Source: Bacteroidota bacterium
GTDB lineage: Bacteria; Bacteroidota; Bacteroidia; Chitinophagales; Chitinophagaceae
DNA length: 64,000 nt
NCBI GenBank assembly: GCA_023437225.1
Contig: JAEZGS010000023.1
Span: 62,001 to 126,000, forward strand
Direction: 5' to 3'
The translations under genes and the position numbers were made by a program. Positions 27,409-36,554 of this stretch are shown here, piece after piece (position 1 is the first letter of the stretch; each line of letters starts with the position of its first letter). The notes below the pieces were generated by a model that saw nothing but the letters and a program-made list of their open reading frames with translations, did no database searches and was not told where the DNA came from.

Positions 27409-28305
27409 ATGAAATCAGGTTTACGCATCTTCGCTACTGCGGGATTGATCTTTATTCTATTGGCGATTGCCCTGGGGGTGTACAAAGCACTGAACGGCGA
27501 TTACCTGCAGAACGCATCGTTCATCACCATAGGTATTTATGCATTTCTTCTCATAGCAGTTGCAGCCGCGATCGTGTTTGGCATTACACGTTTGTGGAAA
27601 AACCGCAACTGGCTTTTGATGCTGACATTGCCTTTTGTTTTGGAGGCCTGCAGTTATGCTAAATCAAACCAACAGGTAGTTGTGTCATCTGATTGCGGCA
27701 TGACCTGGAAGAAGATCGATGTGGGGGGTGCAGTGCCAAAGGGAGTGGGCAATCGTTGCTTTATGAAGGTAGTTATGCCATCCTATCCTATGCAGGGGGA
27801 AAGTAAATTCGTTTCGAACTTCAAGGAGAAAGTAAGAGCCAACATCCACATTGATTATGATTATTCGATCACGGAGCCATTAGCATTTATCAAGCAGGCT
27901 AAATACCTGGGAACTGCGAATACAGATGCAGACTCGGAAGAAGCTTTAAACGCTAAAGTGTTTGAAACAGCAGAGAATTCTGTTATTGACAAGCGGATCC
28001 GTGAGGTGGTTAAAGGACTTCTCATCAATGAGGATATAGTGGATGCCGACCAGGCCGAGCTCGAAAACCAGATCCTTGATCGCTCCAATAAAATACTGGA
28101 TCCACTGGGAGTGCGACTGAATTTTATCACCCTTACGTTTGATCTGGATGAACAAACCAGGCAGGCTATAGATGTTGCAACCGCGATGAAGATCTATGAA
28201 ACGAAATCGCTGGGTGATGTTGGAAGATCGGTTGTGTCCGCAAGAGCAGGTGCCACCAAAATCACCATTGAAACGAGGAACGAACCATCGAGGTCGGCGG
28301 AATAA
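27409..28305 (+). CDS. SPFH/Band-7-like membrane protein
   Basis: A 298-residue protein with two N-terminal helices (IFATAGLIFILLAIALGVY and IGIYAFLLIAVAAAIVFGI) and a third hydrophobic stretch ending LTLPFVLEAC. The rest resembles a prohibitin-type SPFH domain: an N-terminal strand region (VVVSSDCGMTWKKIDVGG), a middle part (KVRANIHIDYDYSITEP), then VFETAENSVIDKRIREVVKGLL and the C-terminal DPLGVRLNFITLTFDLDEQ helix lead-in. The usual long coiled coil is short. Family members organise membrane microdomains or proteases. The assignment is from pattern only. Being 27 bases behind the patatin-barrel gene, it is probably in its operon. Confidence 0.72.
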   Translation: MKSGLRIFATAGLIFILLAIALGVYKALNGDYLQNASFITIGIYAFLLIAVAAAIVFGITRLWKNRNWLLMLTLPFVLEACSYAKSNQQVVVSSDCGMTWKKIDVGGAVPKGVGNRCFMKVVMPSYPMQGESKFVSNFKEKVRANIHIDYDYSITEPLAFIKQAKYLGTANTDADSEEALNAKVFETAENSVIDKRIREVVKGLLINEDIVDADQAELENQILDRSNKILDPLGVRLNFITLTFDLDEQTRQAIDVATAMKIYETKSLGDVGRSVVSARAGATKITIETRNEPSRSAE

Positions 28306-28345
28306 TTTGAGAATTCATTCGAAATGCAAGTGTTTTGCGTAAATT

Positions 28346-30655
28346 ATGCCCGTAACCAAACCGCTCATGCAGCCATCAGGCGCCTTCCCAGCCAACACTG
28401 ATAAAATTCTTGAGGCGTTTCAATCCGCTGGATTGGGATGGTGGGAGTATAATGCAAAAACGGATCAATTACATTGGTCACAAAAATGCAAGCACATCTT
28501 CGGACTTTATTCGGATCGTGAATTGAATTATGCCGACTGGGCATCTTCGGTTCACCCAGATGATTTTCAGCGTGCAGACGAACAGCTTTCTCTTGCTCTC
28601 AATGAAATGGGTGTTTATGATGAGAAGTACCGCGCTGTGGGCATTGAAGACGGCAAAGTACGGTGGGTAAGATCGATCGGAAAGGTGACATACGACGATG
28701 CAGGCAAGCCAGAGAAGATGATTGGTGTGTTGCTGGAAACATCCAGTACAAAATTAGAGGAGGCTATATCAGAACAAAGTAATGTGCGCGTCAAACTGAT
28801 AGCCGACACGATGCCTCAGCTTGTATGGTGTACGGAGCCCGATGGTTACCACGATTTTTTCAACCGCCGTTGGTACGAATTCACAGGTCTGACATATGAG
28901 CGAACGAAAGGCGAAGGATGGAATGCAGTGTTGCATCCTGACGACCAGGAACGTGCCTGGACACATTGGCGTCATAGTTTAGAAACCGGTGATCCTTATG
29001 AAATAGAATACAGGTTTCGCCGGCATGATGGTGAGTATCGATGGTTTCTTGGTCGCGCGCTTCCATTGAGAGACGGCGATGGAAATGTCAGCAAGTGGTT
29101 TGGTACCTGTACAGACATTCATGAACAGAAACTGGCTTCGGAAGAAATCGAACGGACCAATGCTTCGCTTGCAGAAAGTGAAAAAAGGTTCCGTACGCTT
29201 ACTGTCAATTCCCCTGACCTTATAACCCGCCATGGGCGCGACTTTCGTTACCTTTATGCAAGTCCGCACATACAGCGGTTCACTGGAATCGAGGCGGAAA
29301 AATTCATTGGCAGAAATTACTGGGAAATGGGTTTGCCTGAAGATCTGTGCCGTTTTTTTGATGAACAATTAAAGATTGTATTCGAAAGAAAAGTACTGCA
29401 CCTCTGCGGCTATATAACACAAACGGAGGAGCCGGTATACATGGAGTCGCGACTTGTTCCCGAATTTGATGAAGATGGAGAAATGGTGTCGGTGCTTGTT
29501 ATATCAACTGACATTACAGAGAGGAAGAAGTCGGAAGATGCATTACGCTATCAAACGCAATTGTTGAGCGATATAGCGAATACGTTGCCGCTGGTAGTCT
29601 GGACTGCGGATCCATCAGGATCGATAACATTTGTGAATGAGCAATGGGAACGACTTTATGGACATGCCGAAAAGGAAGGACTTGGGGCGGGGTGGATGAA
29701 GTTTGTACATCCTTCAGACCTTGCCTATGTAACCGAGACCTGGAGCCGTTCAATAGAATCAGGTCAAAACTACGAAGTAGAGTTTCGCATACGCAATGCA
29801 AAGAATGTATATCGATGGATGCTGGTACGTGCGACACCGTTGAAAGATGCAGATGACAACGTGTTAAGCTGGCATGGGTCGAACACAGATATTCACGACA
29901 AAAAACAATTTGAGAATCTGCTTGAAGAGAAAGTGTTGCAGCGAACAAAAGAGTTAGAGAGAAGGAATGCTGAGCTTGAGCAATTCACTTTCGTTTCGCA
30001 CCATGATTTGCAGGAGCCACTTAGAAAGATCACGATGTTTACTGAGATGGTGAAGGCAGAGACGGATGGAACTGTTCCGGAATCGGTTTCCCTGAGGCTG
30101 GAGAAGATAAGTAATGCATCGCGGATCATGCGTGAAGCACTTCGTGATGTTTTGGATTTTGCGAGTTTAAATAAAGCGGAAACCTTTGTTCCTGTAGATC
30201 TCGACGAGATGCTTGCCTCGGTTATTATGGAGCTTGAGCCGGTGATAAATGATAAGAAGGCAAGGATCAGTTCCTGTCCTTTACCTGTTGTTGATGCAGT
30301 GCCACATCAGATGCAGCAATTGTTTTACAATCTGCTGGCAAATTCATTGAAGTTTGTTGCGCCCGGTCAATCGCCTGAGATCTCCATTGATTTTGAAAAA
30401 AAGTCGAGTGAACCGGAGGACGGCAATACTGTATATACTTTTTACATAACCGATAATGGTATTGGCTTCGATCCATTACATTCTGAAAAAATATTCAAAC
30501 TGTTTCAGCGCCTGCACACAAAGGATGAAATTCCCGGCAATGGTATTGGGCTTGCATTATGCAAAAAGATCGTGGAGAATCACAGCGGTAGAATATGGGC
30601 TGAATCTTCACCAGGCAAAGGCGCAAAATTTACTTTTACGATAGTTTCGAATTAG
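28346..30655 (+). CDS. Multi-PAS sensor histidine kinase
   Basis: A 769-residue soluble kinase without membrane helices. Four PAS domains are visible, at about residues 15-135 (WWEYNAKTDQLHWSQ), 150-275 (LVWCTEPDGYHDFFNRRWYEF), 285-395 and 405-525 (VVWTADPSGSITFVNEQWERL). Several have the HPDD and PAC signatures. A HisKA domain follows with the phospho-acceptor His in FVSHHDLQEPLRKI, then a HATPase with NLLANSLKF, DNGIGFD and GNGIGLALCKKIV. No receiver domain and no neighbouring response regulator were found, so it is an orphan kinase. Its stop overlaps by four bases the end of the convergent GNAT gene. Confidence 0.93.
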   Translation: MPVTKPLMQPSGAFPANTDKILEAFQSAGLGWWEYNAKTDQLHWSQKCKHIFGLYSDRELNYADWASSVHPDDFQRADEQLSLALNEMGVYDEKYRAVGIEDGKVRWVRSIGKVTYDDAGKPEKMIGVLLETSSTKLEEAISEQSNVRVKLIADTMPQLVWCTEPDGYHDFFNRRWYEFTGLTYERTKGEGWNAVLHPDDQERAWTHWRHSLETGDPYEIEYRFRRHDGEYRWFLGRALPLRDGDGNVSKWFGTCTDIHEQKLASEEIERTNASLAESEKRFRTLTVNSPDLITRHGRDFRYLYASPHIQRFTGIEAEKFIGRNYWEMGLPEDLCRFFDEQLKIVFERKVLHLCGYITQTEEPVYMESRLVPEFDEDGEMVSVLVISTDITERKKSEDALRYQTQLLSDIANTLPLVVWTADPSGSITFVNEQWERLYGHAEKEGLGAGWMKFVHPSDLAYVTETWSRSIESGQNYEVEFRIRNAKNVYRWMLVRATPLKDADDNVLSWHGSNTDIHDKKQFENLLEEKVLQRTKELERRNAELEQFTFVSHHDLQEPLRKITMFTEMVKAETDGTVPESVSLRLEKISNASRIMREALRDVLDFASLNKAETFVPVDLDEMLASVIMELEPVINDKKARISSCPLPVVDAVPHQMQQLFYNLLANSLKFVAPGQSPEISIDFEKKSSEPEDGNTVYTFYITDNGIGFDPLHSEKIFKLFQRLHTKDEIPGNGIGLALCKKIVENHSGRIWAESSPGKGAKFTFTIVSN

Positions 30656-31338
30656 ATCGTCCGCATAAAGTAGAAATTCATTGGCCGGTTAATGATATAA
30701 CCAAGTCGCTCATAAATCTCAATTGCCCGTTTGTTGTCTGCACGAACATGAAGGAACGGCTTGTATCCCTGTTCCAGGATCAGCGCTGTCTGGTGTTCTA
30801 CCAGTAAAGTGGCATAGCCTTTTCCAAGATGATCCGGATGGGTACATACCGCACTTACTTCGGAATAATCACCTGGATGAAGTCGCTGGCCCGTCATGGC
30901 TACAAGTTTATTATTCTCAAAGATGCCATAGTAATGACCAAATTCAATTGTGCCTGTACCAAATGGGCCGGGTCGGGTGAGAGTTGCCAGCGCGACCATC
31001 TCAGGAATATGCGAATCATTAAGGGGAACGATGTTGCTTAACTGCGTAGCGGTTGAGTTGAAACCATTGCCGGTATAAAGCATTTGCACGCCTTCGACTT
31101 TCACGAGTAACTTCCATTGCAAAGGAATGTCGATGTGTTCGGGCGTTGCGTAGAGGATCATCCGGTCGTTAGGTAGCAAAGAATGCAATTCCATAAAACC
31201 ACTAACATGGTTTACGCGAAAGCCCGCAAACGGGGAAACAGATTCATCGAAAAACTTTACATCTTCTGATCCAAAACTCAAATGTTGATCCCGGGTGGAG
31301 AGCGCACTAAAAACCGGGTTATAAAGCAGGTCGTTCAC
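30652..31338 (-). CDS. GNAT family N-acetyltransferase
   Basis: A 228-residue protein beginning at GTG (31338). There is no in-frame ATG before Met49, and starting there would remove conserved N-terminal sequence. The C-terminal half carries the acetyl-CoA motif HPDHLGKGYATLLVEHQ (R/Q-x-x-G-x-A type) and FLHVRADNKRAIEIYERLGY, typical of FR47-like GNAT proteins. Substrate unknown; cytoplasmic. It is divergent from the damaged GH97 gene with only 45 bases between the starts. Confidence 0.88.
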   Translation of the reverse strand: MNDLLYNPVFSALSTRDQHLSFGSEDVKFFDESVSPFAGFRVNHVSGFMELHSLLPNDRMILYATPEHIDIPLQWKLLVKVEGVQMLYTGNGFNSTATQLSNIVPLNDSHIPEMVALATLTRPGPFGTGTIEFGHYYGIFENNKLVAMTGQRLHPGDYSEVSAVCTHPDHLGKGYATLLVEHQTALILEQGYKPFLHVRADNKRAIEIYERLGYIINRPMNFYFMRTI

Positions 31339-31383
31339 TCCGTAAAATTATTTGATTATTTTATGCAATCGCAAATTCGATTT

Positions 31384-32557
31384 ATGAAACTCCTGGCTGC
31401 AATCTCCACCTGCTGTTTATTTTTCAGCTCCGCTAATGCTCAACGTCAGATATCGGTGCAATCGCCCGATGGAAAAATATCGGTGAATATCAGCACTAAC
31501 AGATCATTGCAATACACTGTCCGGCACGAAGAAAATATTCTCTTGCATCCATCAACGATTGATCTTTTTGTTCAAAGCGGCAAGCTTTCGGACGATTTGC
31601 GAATCGCTAAAACAACACGTGCATCAGCAAATTATAAGATCACTTCTCCCGTTCCCGAAAAAAGAAAAGAGATCACAGATCAATACAATCAGGTAACAAT
31701 CCGATTTCGCGGTCCCTTCAGCATTATATTCCGTGCTTACAATGATGGTGTTGCCTATAGGATACTTACGCACTTCAGAGATTCCATCACTATCAAAAAT
31801 GAAACGGCAACATTTGTGTTGAATGCTAAGGACAAGATCTATTTTCCTGTATCATAGAACTGCAAGGGCATGTGCAGATCATAAGATCATGATCATGTAT
31901 CATGGAGGGTTTCCACCGAAGGGATTCAATCGCACCTGGCCCAATGCTGTGACACGGGAAGGAGTATTGGGATCCGAGTATAACATCTGGAGTAATAAGC
32001 CAACACCAGAACATGATTTGATACTACCCTTTACGAGAATGCTTGCCGGGCCAATGGATTACGAACCCGGGTTTTTGGATAACGCCACCGAAAAACAGTT
32101 TAGGTCAATCGAACAGCGGCCGATGAGCCAGGGCACAAGATGTCACCAGCTTGCAATGTTCGTGTTATACGAAAGCCCAATACAAATGTTTTCGGGTAAC
32201 CCATCGCAAGGCTTCAGAGAGCCGGAGTTTATGGAATTGCTTGGATCCATTCCAACAACATGGGATGAAACCTGGATACTTAAGGCGAGAGTTTCAGACT
32301 ATTTGGTCACTGCGAGAAAGAAGGGAGACGATTATTTTATTGGGGGAATGACAGACTGGACTGCCAGAGAGTTTGCACTGGATCTAAGCTTCATTGACAA
32401 TGGAACATATGATGCTTTGTTGTGCAGCGATGGTATCAATGCCGATAAGTATGCAGCGGATTATCTGCTGCAAAGATTTACATATCAAAAGGGCGACCCG
32501 TTAGTGGTGAAGATGCAGCCCGGCGGAGGTTTTGTTTTGAAACTTGTTAGAAGATAA
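31384..32557 (+). pseudogene. Glycoside hydrolase family 97 gene with its middle deleted and frame broken
   Basis: The first 157 residues (31384-31857) contain a signal peptide (LLAAISTCCLFFSSANAQ) and the start of the GH97 N-terminal beta-sandwich (ISVQSPDGKISVNIST ... GVAYRILTHF). They stop at TAG directly after KDKIYFPV. The next frame carries the late part of the GH97 barrel and C-terminal domain from about 31845: HRTARACADHKIMIMYHG, GFNRTWPNAVTREGVLGSE, GPMDYEPGFLDNATEKQ, SQGTRCHQLAMFV, GSIPTTWDETWIL, to the stop at 32555-32557. Intact GH97 proteins have about 640-700 residues; some 250 residues (half of the N-terminal domain and the first half of the barrel) are missing at the junction, with a +1 shift. 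The gene cannot make an active alpha-glucosidase/galactosidase. Confidence 0.9.
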
Positions 32558-33689
32558 CAAGCGGGGTTTCAGGAAAATCAAGGTTTAGCTGGTACCTGGT
32601 GCTACGTCCACCACCTTCCCCGTAAGGCAGGAGCGCTTGTATCTGCAAAAGGTATTGCAGATCTCTTGTGGCAGTGGCCTTGGAAGTTTTCGTAAGCGAA
32701 CCATATTTGCCTGCGTTCATACCACCCTGAAATCCTTGTGGACCTTCATCAAACATGCGCTTCAAAACTTTCGTATGACGGTCGGATAGCTGTTCTTTGA
32801 AGCGGTCAAAGAAGCGTGCTTTTTTCAATGTGAATTGTACCTGTTCGATCGCTTCGTTTTGCGCCTGCAATGTGGTGTTCACAAAGTAATTTATCCATTG
32901 GGTTACGGAAAGCGATTTTTGCGCCGCTGACAATGCCTCGTAATACTCCGACTTATTAGCTTCGATTGTTCGCGATAAGCTAAGAAGAACCGGCCGTCCG
33001 AGGCCCTGGGACAATGCTTTTTCAGCGATAACACGACCAATGCGGCCGTTGCCATCTTCGAACGGGTGGATAGATTCAAAATACAGGTGTGCAAGTGCGG
33101 CACGTACTACTCCAAACTCCAGAGCGTTTTCCTGACCCGGCGCAGTACTATTAAACCATATTACAAACTGCCTCATTTCTTGATTTACGCGCGAGGAAGG
33201 CGGCGCTTCGAAGTGAACTTTTTGCTTGCCCATTGCGCCGGAAACCACCTGCATAGGTTCCTCATGCGTGCGCCACTTGCCTGGCGTCAGTGAAGAATCG
33301 CCCTTAAATAGGAGACGGTGCCAATGGAATAACATTGCTTCTGTGAGCGGCAGGTTATAATGTTTTCGGGCATCTACCATCAGTTCCCCCATTCCCTGGG
33401 CAGACTTATCCTTCACCTTCTCTGATACTTTGTTGACCCCAAGATTGTTGCGGATAGACGACATTACATCCTGCCTCTTGAGATACTCCCCTTCGATGGC
33501 GGAACTCTTTAAAGCTTCAGCCACCATGAGGTTAACCAGGGCATCTAACTGGAGCTCGGTTGGCAGGGCGCTGACTACACCAGTCATACTTCCGGTTTTT
33601 TCGGCCAGTCGCACGATGGCTGGCCTCGCTTCTTTGAGCGAAAAACTAAACTTCGGCCAGTCTTTTTTCTGCCAGTTGTAGTAAGCCAT
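32547..33689 (-). CDS. Fic family protein (AMP-transferase type) with DUF4172 and C-terminal winged helix
   Basis: The ATG at 33689 gives 380 residues. A TTG at 33728 would extend it by 13 residues through an inverted repeat and is not preferred. The N-terminal DUF4172-like part (YNWQKKDWPKFSFSL) includes the self-inhibitory helix motif S62-S-A-I-E66-G67. The Fic core has the complete catalytic loop HPFEDGNGR at 208-216. The last 80 residues form a winged helix (TKTSKATATRDLQYLLQIQAL). Such proteins transfer AMP from ATP onto hydroxyl side chains and are restrained by the Glu of the inhibitory motif. Target unknown. The HTH and the twin inverted repeats at its start suggest self-regulation. 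No antitoxin gene is adjacent, which fits the built-in (class II) inhibitory helix. Confidence 0.92.
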   Translation of the reverse strand: MAYYNWQKKDWPKFSFSLKEARPAIVRLAEKTGSMTGVVSALPTELQLDALVNLMVAEALKSSAIEGEYLKRQDVMSSIRNNLGVNKVSEKVKDKSAQGMGELMVDARKHYNLPLTEAMLFHWHRLLFKGDSSLTPGKWRTHEEPMQVVSGAMGKQKVHFEAPPSSRVNQEMRQFVIWFNSTAPGQENALEFGVVRAALAHLYFESIHPFEDGNGRIGRVIAEKALSQGLGRPVLLSLSRTIEANKSEYYEALSAAQKSLSVTQWINYFVNTTLQAQNEAIEQVQFTLKKARFFDRFKEQLSDRHTKVLKRMFDEGPQGFQGGMNAGKYGSLTKTSKATATRDLQYLLQIQALLPYGEGGGRSTRYQLNLDFPETPLVIF

Positions 33690-33761
33690 GAGCCGATTAA
33701 ATTTCTTATTCGGCTCAAAATACGACAAAAAATGAGCCGATTAGAAAATTTATTCGGCTCA
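33689..33761. promoter_or_regulatory. Twin inverted repeats TGAGCCGA-N13-TCGGCTCA at the Fic gene start
   Basis: Two near-identical inverted repeats lie at 33689-33717 and 33733-33761. Each has 8-base perfect arms around a 13-base AT-rich centre, and they repeat 44 bases apart (about four helical turns). The first begins at the Fic start codon. Read leftward, the distal copy is followed by TTTTTT (33727-33732), so it could also end transcripts coming from the AI-2E-type gene. Two copies on one DNA face at a start codon favour a repressor operator. Confidence 0.55.
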
Positions 33762-33779
33762 TTATACAAGAGCTATTAC

Positions 33780-34805
33780 CTATTTTTCATTCGGTTTTAC
33801 CCAGAGTTCCTGCAACACTACCATAAGAATGGCAACCACGGGAGTAGCAAGCACAAGTCCCCATCCGCCGCTTAACACTCCCATAAAAAGTTGGGCAAGG
33901 ATTATCAATGCAGGCGGAATTTCGATAAGTCGCTTTTGTATCTGTGGTGTGATGATATTGCTTTCCAAAACCTGCACAAGAATGTACAGCCCTGCAACAA
34001 GGAGAGCCGTTGTTGGTGATTGCATAAGGCCCACTAATACCGCCGGAACCATGGCTATTAACGGACCGAAATTCGGAATGAAATTAAGGAGTCCTGCCAT
34101 CAATGCAAGAGTCAATGCCATTGGCATACCGATAATAAACAGGCCTGTTGCTGTAAGTACTGCAACTACAAGCATACTGAATAACTGACCCTTCAGCCAT
34201 TTAGTAAGCGTAACGCCGACTTTGCTCACCACATCGTGCGCGCGTGGTCTTGCATTATTCGGAAATAACTTTATTACACCACCAACGTAAGAACCCGGCG
34301 CAGCAGTAAAAAAAAGTCCAAGAAACAGCACCACGTATATGTCGCCAAGTACACCGAAGGTGCTGCTAAAAAAGCGCCTCGCCGTGGCAGAGGCTTTTTC
34401 CACGTTGCCCTGCGAGGAAATGCTTTCCATAATTTTCTTACCTATAGGAAACTGATTGATCTGTTGCCTGGCTTTGTCTATCGTAGAGGGCAGCGTTTGT
34501 GAAAGCTGTTCAACCTGCCCGCTGATCCTGTTACCTGCGAGCCAGAAAAACAGCCCTAATAAGATAAGTGAGCCGATGATTGCAATGGGTAAACTTAACT
34601 TCGGTGACAGATGCAATTTTCGTTGTAACAAAGAACTTAATCCGCGGAAATATAAAGCGATGAGTGATCCGGCAAGGATCAGCAATAAAACATTGAACGT
34701 AGCCCGTAGAATGAGCAATACTATAACTGTTAAAGCGACGATACCTGTGGCAATCCAGACTTTCTTGCTGAAACTAATATCGTCATTGTGCTTTTCCATA
34801 GACAT
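33780..34805 (-). CDS. AI-2E family membrane transporter
   Basis: A 341-residue protein with about seven to eight helices: WIATGIVALTVIVLLILRA near the N-terminus, LSLPIAIIGSLILLGLFFWL, a central soluble stretch of about 80 residues, and then a helix cluster (LNFIPNFGPLIAMVPAVLVG and GVLSGGWGLVLATPVVAILM). The central amphipathic loop and the PNFGP segment are typical of the AI-2E transporter (YdiK/PerM/TqsA) family, whose substrates are diverse and mostly unproven. Its start overlaps the end of the sulfotransferase gene by 23 bases (17 if the second Met, 34799, is used). It is thus the last gene of the APS kinase-sulfotransferase operon. Confidence 0.9.
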   Translation of the reverse strand: MSMEKHNDDISFSKKVWIATGIVALTVIVLLILRATFNVLLLILAGSLIALYFRGLSSLLQRKLHLSPKLSLPIAIIGSLILLGLFFWLAGNRISGQVEQLSQTLPSTIDKARQQINQFPIGKKIMESISSQGNVEKASATARRFFSSTFGVLGDIYVVLFLGLFFTAAPGSYVGGVIKLFPNNARPRAHDVVSKVGVTLTKWLKGQLFSMLVVAVLTATGLFIIGMPMALTLALMAGLLNFIPNFGPLIAMVPAVLVGLMQSPTTALLVAGLYILVQVLESNIITPQIQKRLIEIPPALIILAQLFMGVLSGGWGLVLATPVVAILMVVLQELWVKPNEK

Positions 34806-35862
34806 TCCAGGTGTTTATGATCGCAGCTTGTTCCTGCTCGGTTAATTGATGTTGCAAAACCTTATAATTACGTTGGGTGTTTACATAGGCTCTAATCGCC
34901 GGTAAGGCGTCTGTAAAATTTTGAATGCCCAGATGATCATAGATCCTTTGCATTTGATTCATTGGATCGCGGGCGAGATCTTCATACGCTACTTCGACAA
35001 TATTTCGATCGGATACCAGCATCTTTTGCTGCTCATACGCATCGATCATTCCTTTGTATGTTTCTAATATTACGGACGAAGCATCTGCTGAAAGATGTTT
35101 TCCAAGTGCAAAATTTTCCTGCACAACTTTTAAGAGACGCTTGTTGGAACCGTACACTTCAAATGGATCGCGATAGATGTAAACAAATTTTGCGTTAGGA
35201 AACAGTGATAGGAGATGTTTAATACGTGCGGTGTTAGGCGGGCTTTTCAACACAAGCTGTTTGCCTTTATTTGCAAATGAGATCTTTTTTATAAGATACA
35301 GATAGCGCTGCTTCCATTGATCAATTTCTTGATGCGAAACATTATTGAACAGGACATGCTTTTCGAAGTGTTCCATCATTCGATCGGGAAAAAAGTAACC
35401 CCACTGCGCGGCAAGAGGATCTACTGAAAGCGTCATCGCGATATCTTCTTCTCCCGGGGCAGTCCATTTCATTGGAACGCGGTGTACCGGGTTTTTTTGG
35501 TTAGAAATTTTAGCCGCGAATTCCAGGATCGGTCGTAACCATATTTCCGTACTCAACATCATTTCAGGCATGACAGTTTGATAACTGTTCAGATAACCAA
35601 ACTGTTTGTCCTGTGTAAGCAGCTGCTGCAGGTAGGTAGTGCCGCTTCGATAAAACCCCAATATAAATATGGGCGGATGCTCAATGACATGTGCCTTGAT
35701 CTTCCTATCAAACAAAGCTATTTCGATCCAGCGCCAGTACTCGGAGCCAATCGTTTTCATGAGCCATGGAGCCAGCTTTTTCCAACCTTGTGAGGAAAGG
35801 CCTCCGTTGTCTTTGACGATCCTGGTGAAAGTTAGAAACGATAGCGGCAAGAATCTGTTCAT
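34783..35862 (-). CDS. PAPS-dependent sulfotransferase
   Basis: A 359-residue protein with the sulfotransferase-family 5'-phosphosulfate loop R72-S-G-T-T76 (FILGFYRSGTTYLQQLL) and the 3'-phosphate-binding segment KFVYIYRDPFEVYGSNKRLL. No signal peptide, so it sulfates an acceptor in the cytoplasm or at the inner face of the membrane; the N-terminal 60 residues are basic and helical. Its ATG overlaps the stop of the APS kinase gene by four bases, so donor synthesis and transfer are coupled. The acceptor may be a lipid or glycan; sequence alone does not tell. Confidence 0.9.
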   Translation of the reverse strand: MNRFLPLSFLTFTRIVKDNGGLSSQGWKKLAPWLMKTIGSEYWRWIEIALFDRKIKAHVIEHPPIFILGFYRSGTTYLQQLLTQDKQFGYLNSYQTVMPEMMLSTEIWLRPILEFAAKISNQKNPVHRVPMKWTAPGEEDIAMTLSVDPLAAQWGYFFPDRMMEHFEKHVLFNNVSHQEIDQWKQRYLYLIKKISFANKGKQLVLKSPPNTARIKHLLSLFPNAKFVYIYRDPFEVYGSNKRLLKVVQENFALGKHLSADASSVILETYKGMIDAYEQQKMLVSDRNIVEVAYEDLARDPMNQMQRIYDHLGIQNFTDALPAIRAYVNTQRNYKVLQHQLTEQEQAAIINTWNVYGKAQ

Positions 35863-36410
35863 ACAATTCTCTTCTGCTTTTGTTCAAGAATTTCACTGCA
35901 AATAAAATTGAAGAGCTGTTCAGCAGCTACGGCTTCATTATCTTTTTCCGTATTGATGATCAGCGAGGGATTGTCTGGAGCTTCATATGGGTCAGTAATT
36001 CCTGTCATGTTGAACACTTTTTGCGGATCACTGTCGTCGAGCATGGAACGTTTATAAAGTCCTTTTGGGTCACGTGCAACAACGGTATCTATGGAACACT
36101 GTATCCATATTGTTTTAACATGCATGCCGTATTGTTCGATCTCTCTTCTGACTTCTTCATATGGATTGATGGTTGCCATGATCGCTATCACACCATTTCG
36201 AGCCAGCAGGTTTCCAACAAAACCAAGTCGGCGTATGTTTTCACATCGGTCCTCCTTACTGAATTGTAAATCGCGACAAAGCATTCTTCTATAAACATCT
36301 CCATCGATCACTTCTACCCTATATCCTTCCTGCAACAGCAATTCTTTAACTGCATAGGAAATAGTTGTCTTGCCTGCGCCTGACAGGCCTGTCATCTGGA
36401 TCAAGAGCAT
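35859..36410 (-). CDS. cysC: Adenylylsulfate (APS) kinase
   Basis: A 183-residue cytoplasmic kinase converting APS plus ATP to PAPS. The P-loop is GLSGAGKTT (8-16). It is followed by VIDGDVYRRMLCRDLQFSKEDR (APS site), IAIMATINPYEEVRRE and RDPKGLYKR, with the conserved order and length of CysC. No ATP sulfurylase gene is in the window, so APS must come from elsewhere in the genome. First gene of a tightly overlapping three-gene operon with the sulfotransferase and an AI-2E-type permease. It is divergent from the TPR lipoprotein gene (144-base gap). Confidence 0.93.
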   Translation of the reverse strand: MLLIQMTGLSGAGKTTISYAVKELLLQEGYRVEVIDGDVYRRMLCRDLQFSKEDRCENIRRLGFVGNLLARNGVIAIMATINPYEEVRREIEQYGMHVKTIWIQCSIDTVVARDPKGLYKRSMLDDSDPQKVFNMTGITDPYEAPDNPSLIINTEKDNEAVAAEQLFNFICSEILEQKQKRIV

Positions 36411-36554
36411 TTGAAAGTTGTTTGAGTAAACAGGCCAGTGGTTGCAATTGTCAGGCCCGAGCCAACTATGACCAGATAAAAAATATTCTTACCTTTTAGA
36501 GTCTGTTTCGATCCTCCCTCTAAGAACAACAGTAATCACATCAAACCTGCTATT

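Noticed and set aside
31823..32557. Independent gene downstream of a short GH97 fragment
   Set aside because: The frame starts inside the N-terminal fragment and encodes only the late part of a GH97; it is one broken gene.
33690..33728. TTG start of the Fic gene adding 13 residues
   Set aside because: The added residues are the translation of an inverted repeat, and a normal ATG follows before the DUF4172 segment.
36491..36498. TACCTTTT as a promoter -7 element of the TPR lipoprotein
   Set aside because: One mismatch to TAnnTTTG and no -33 TTG at the proper distance.
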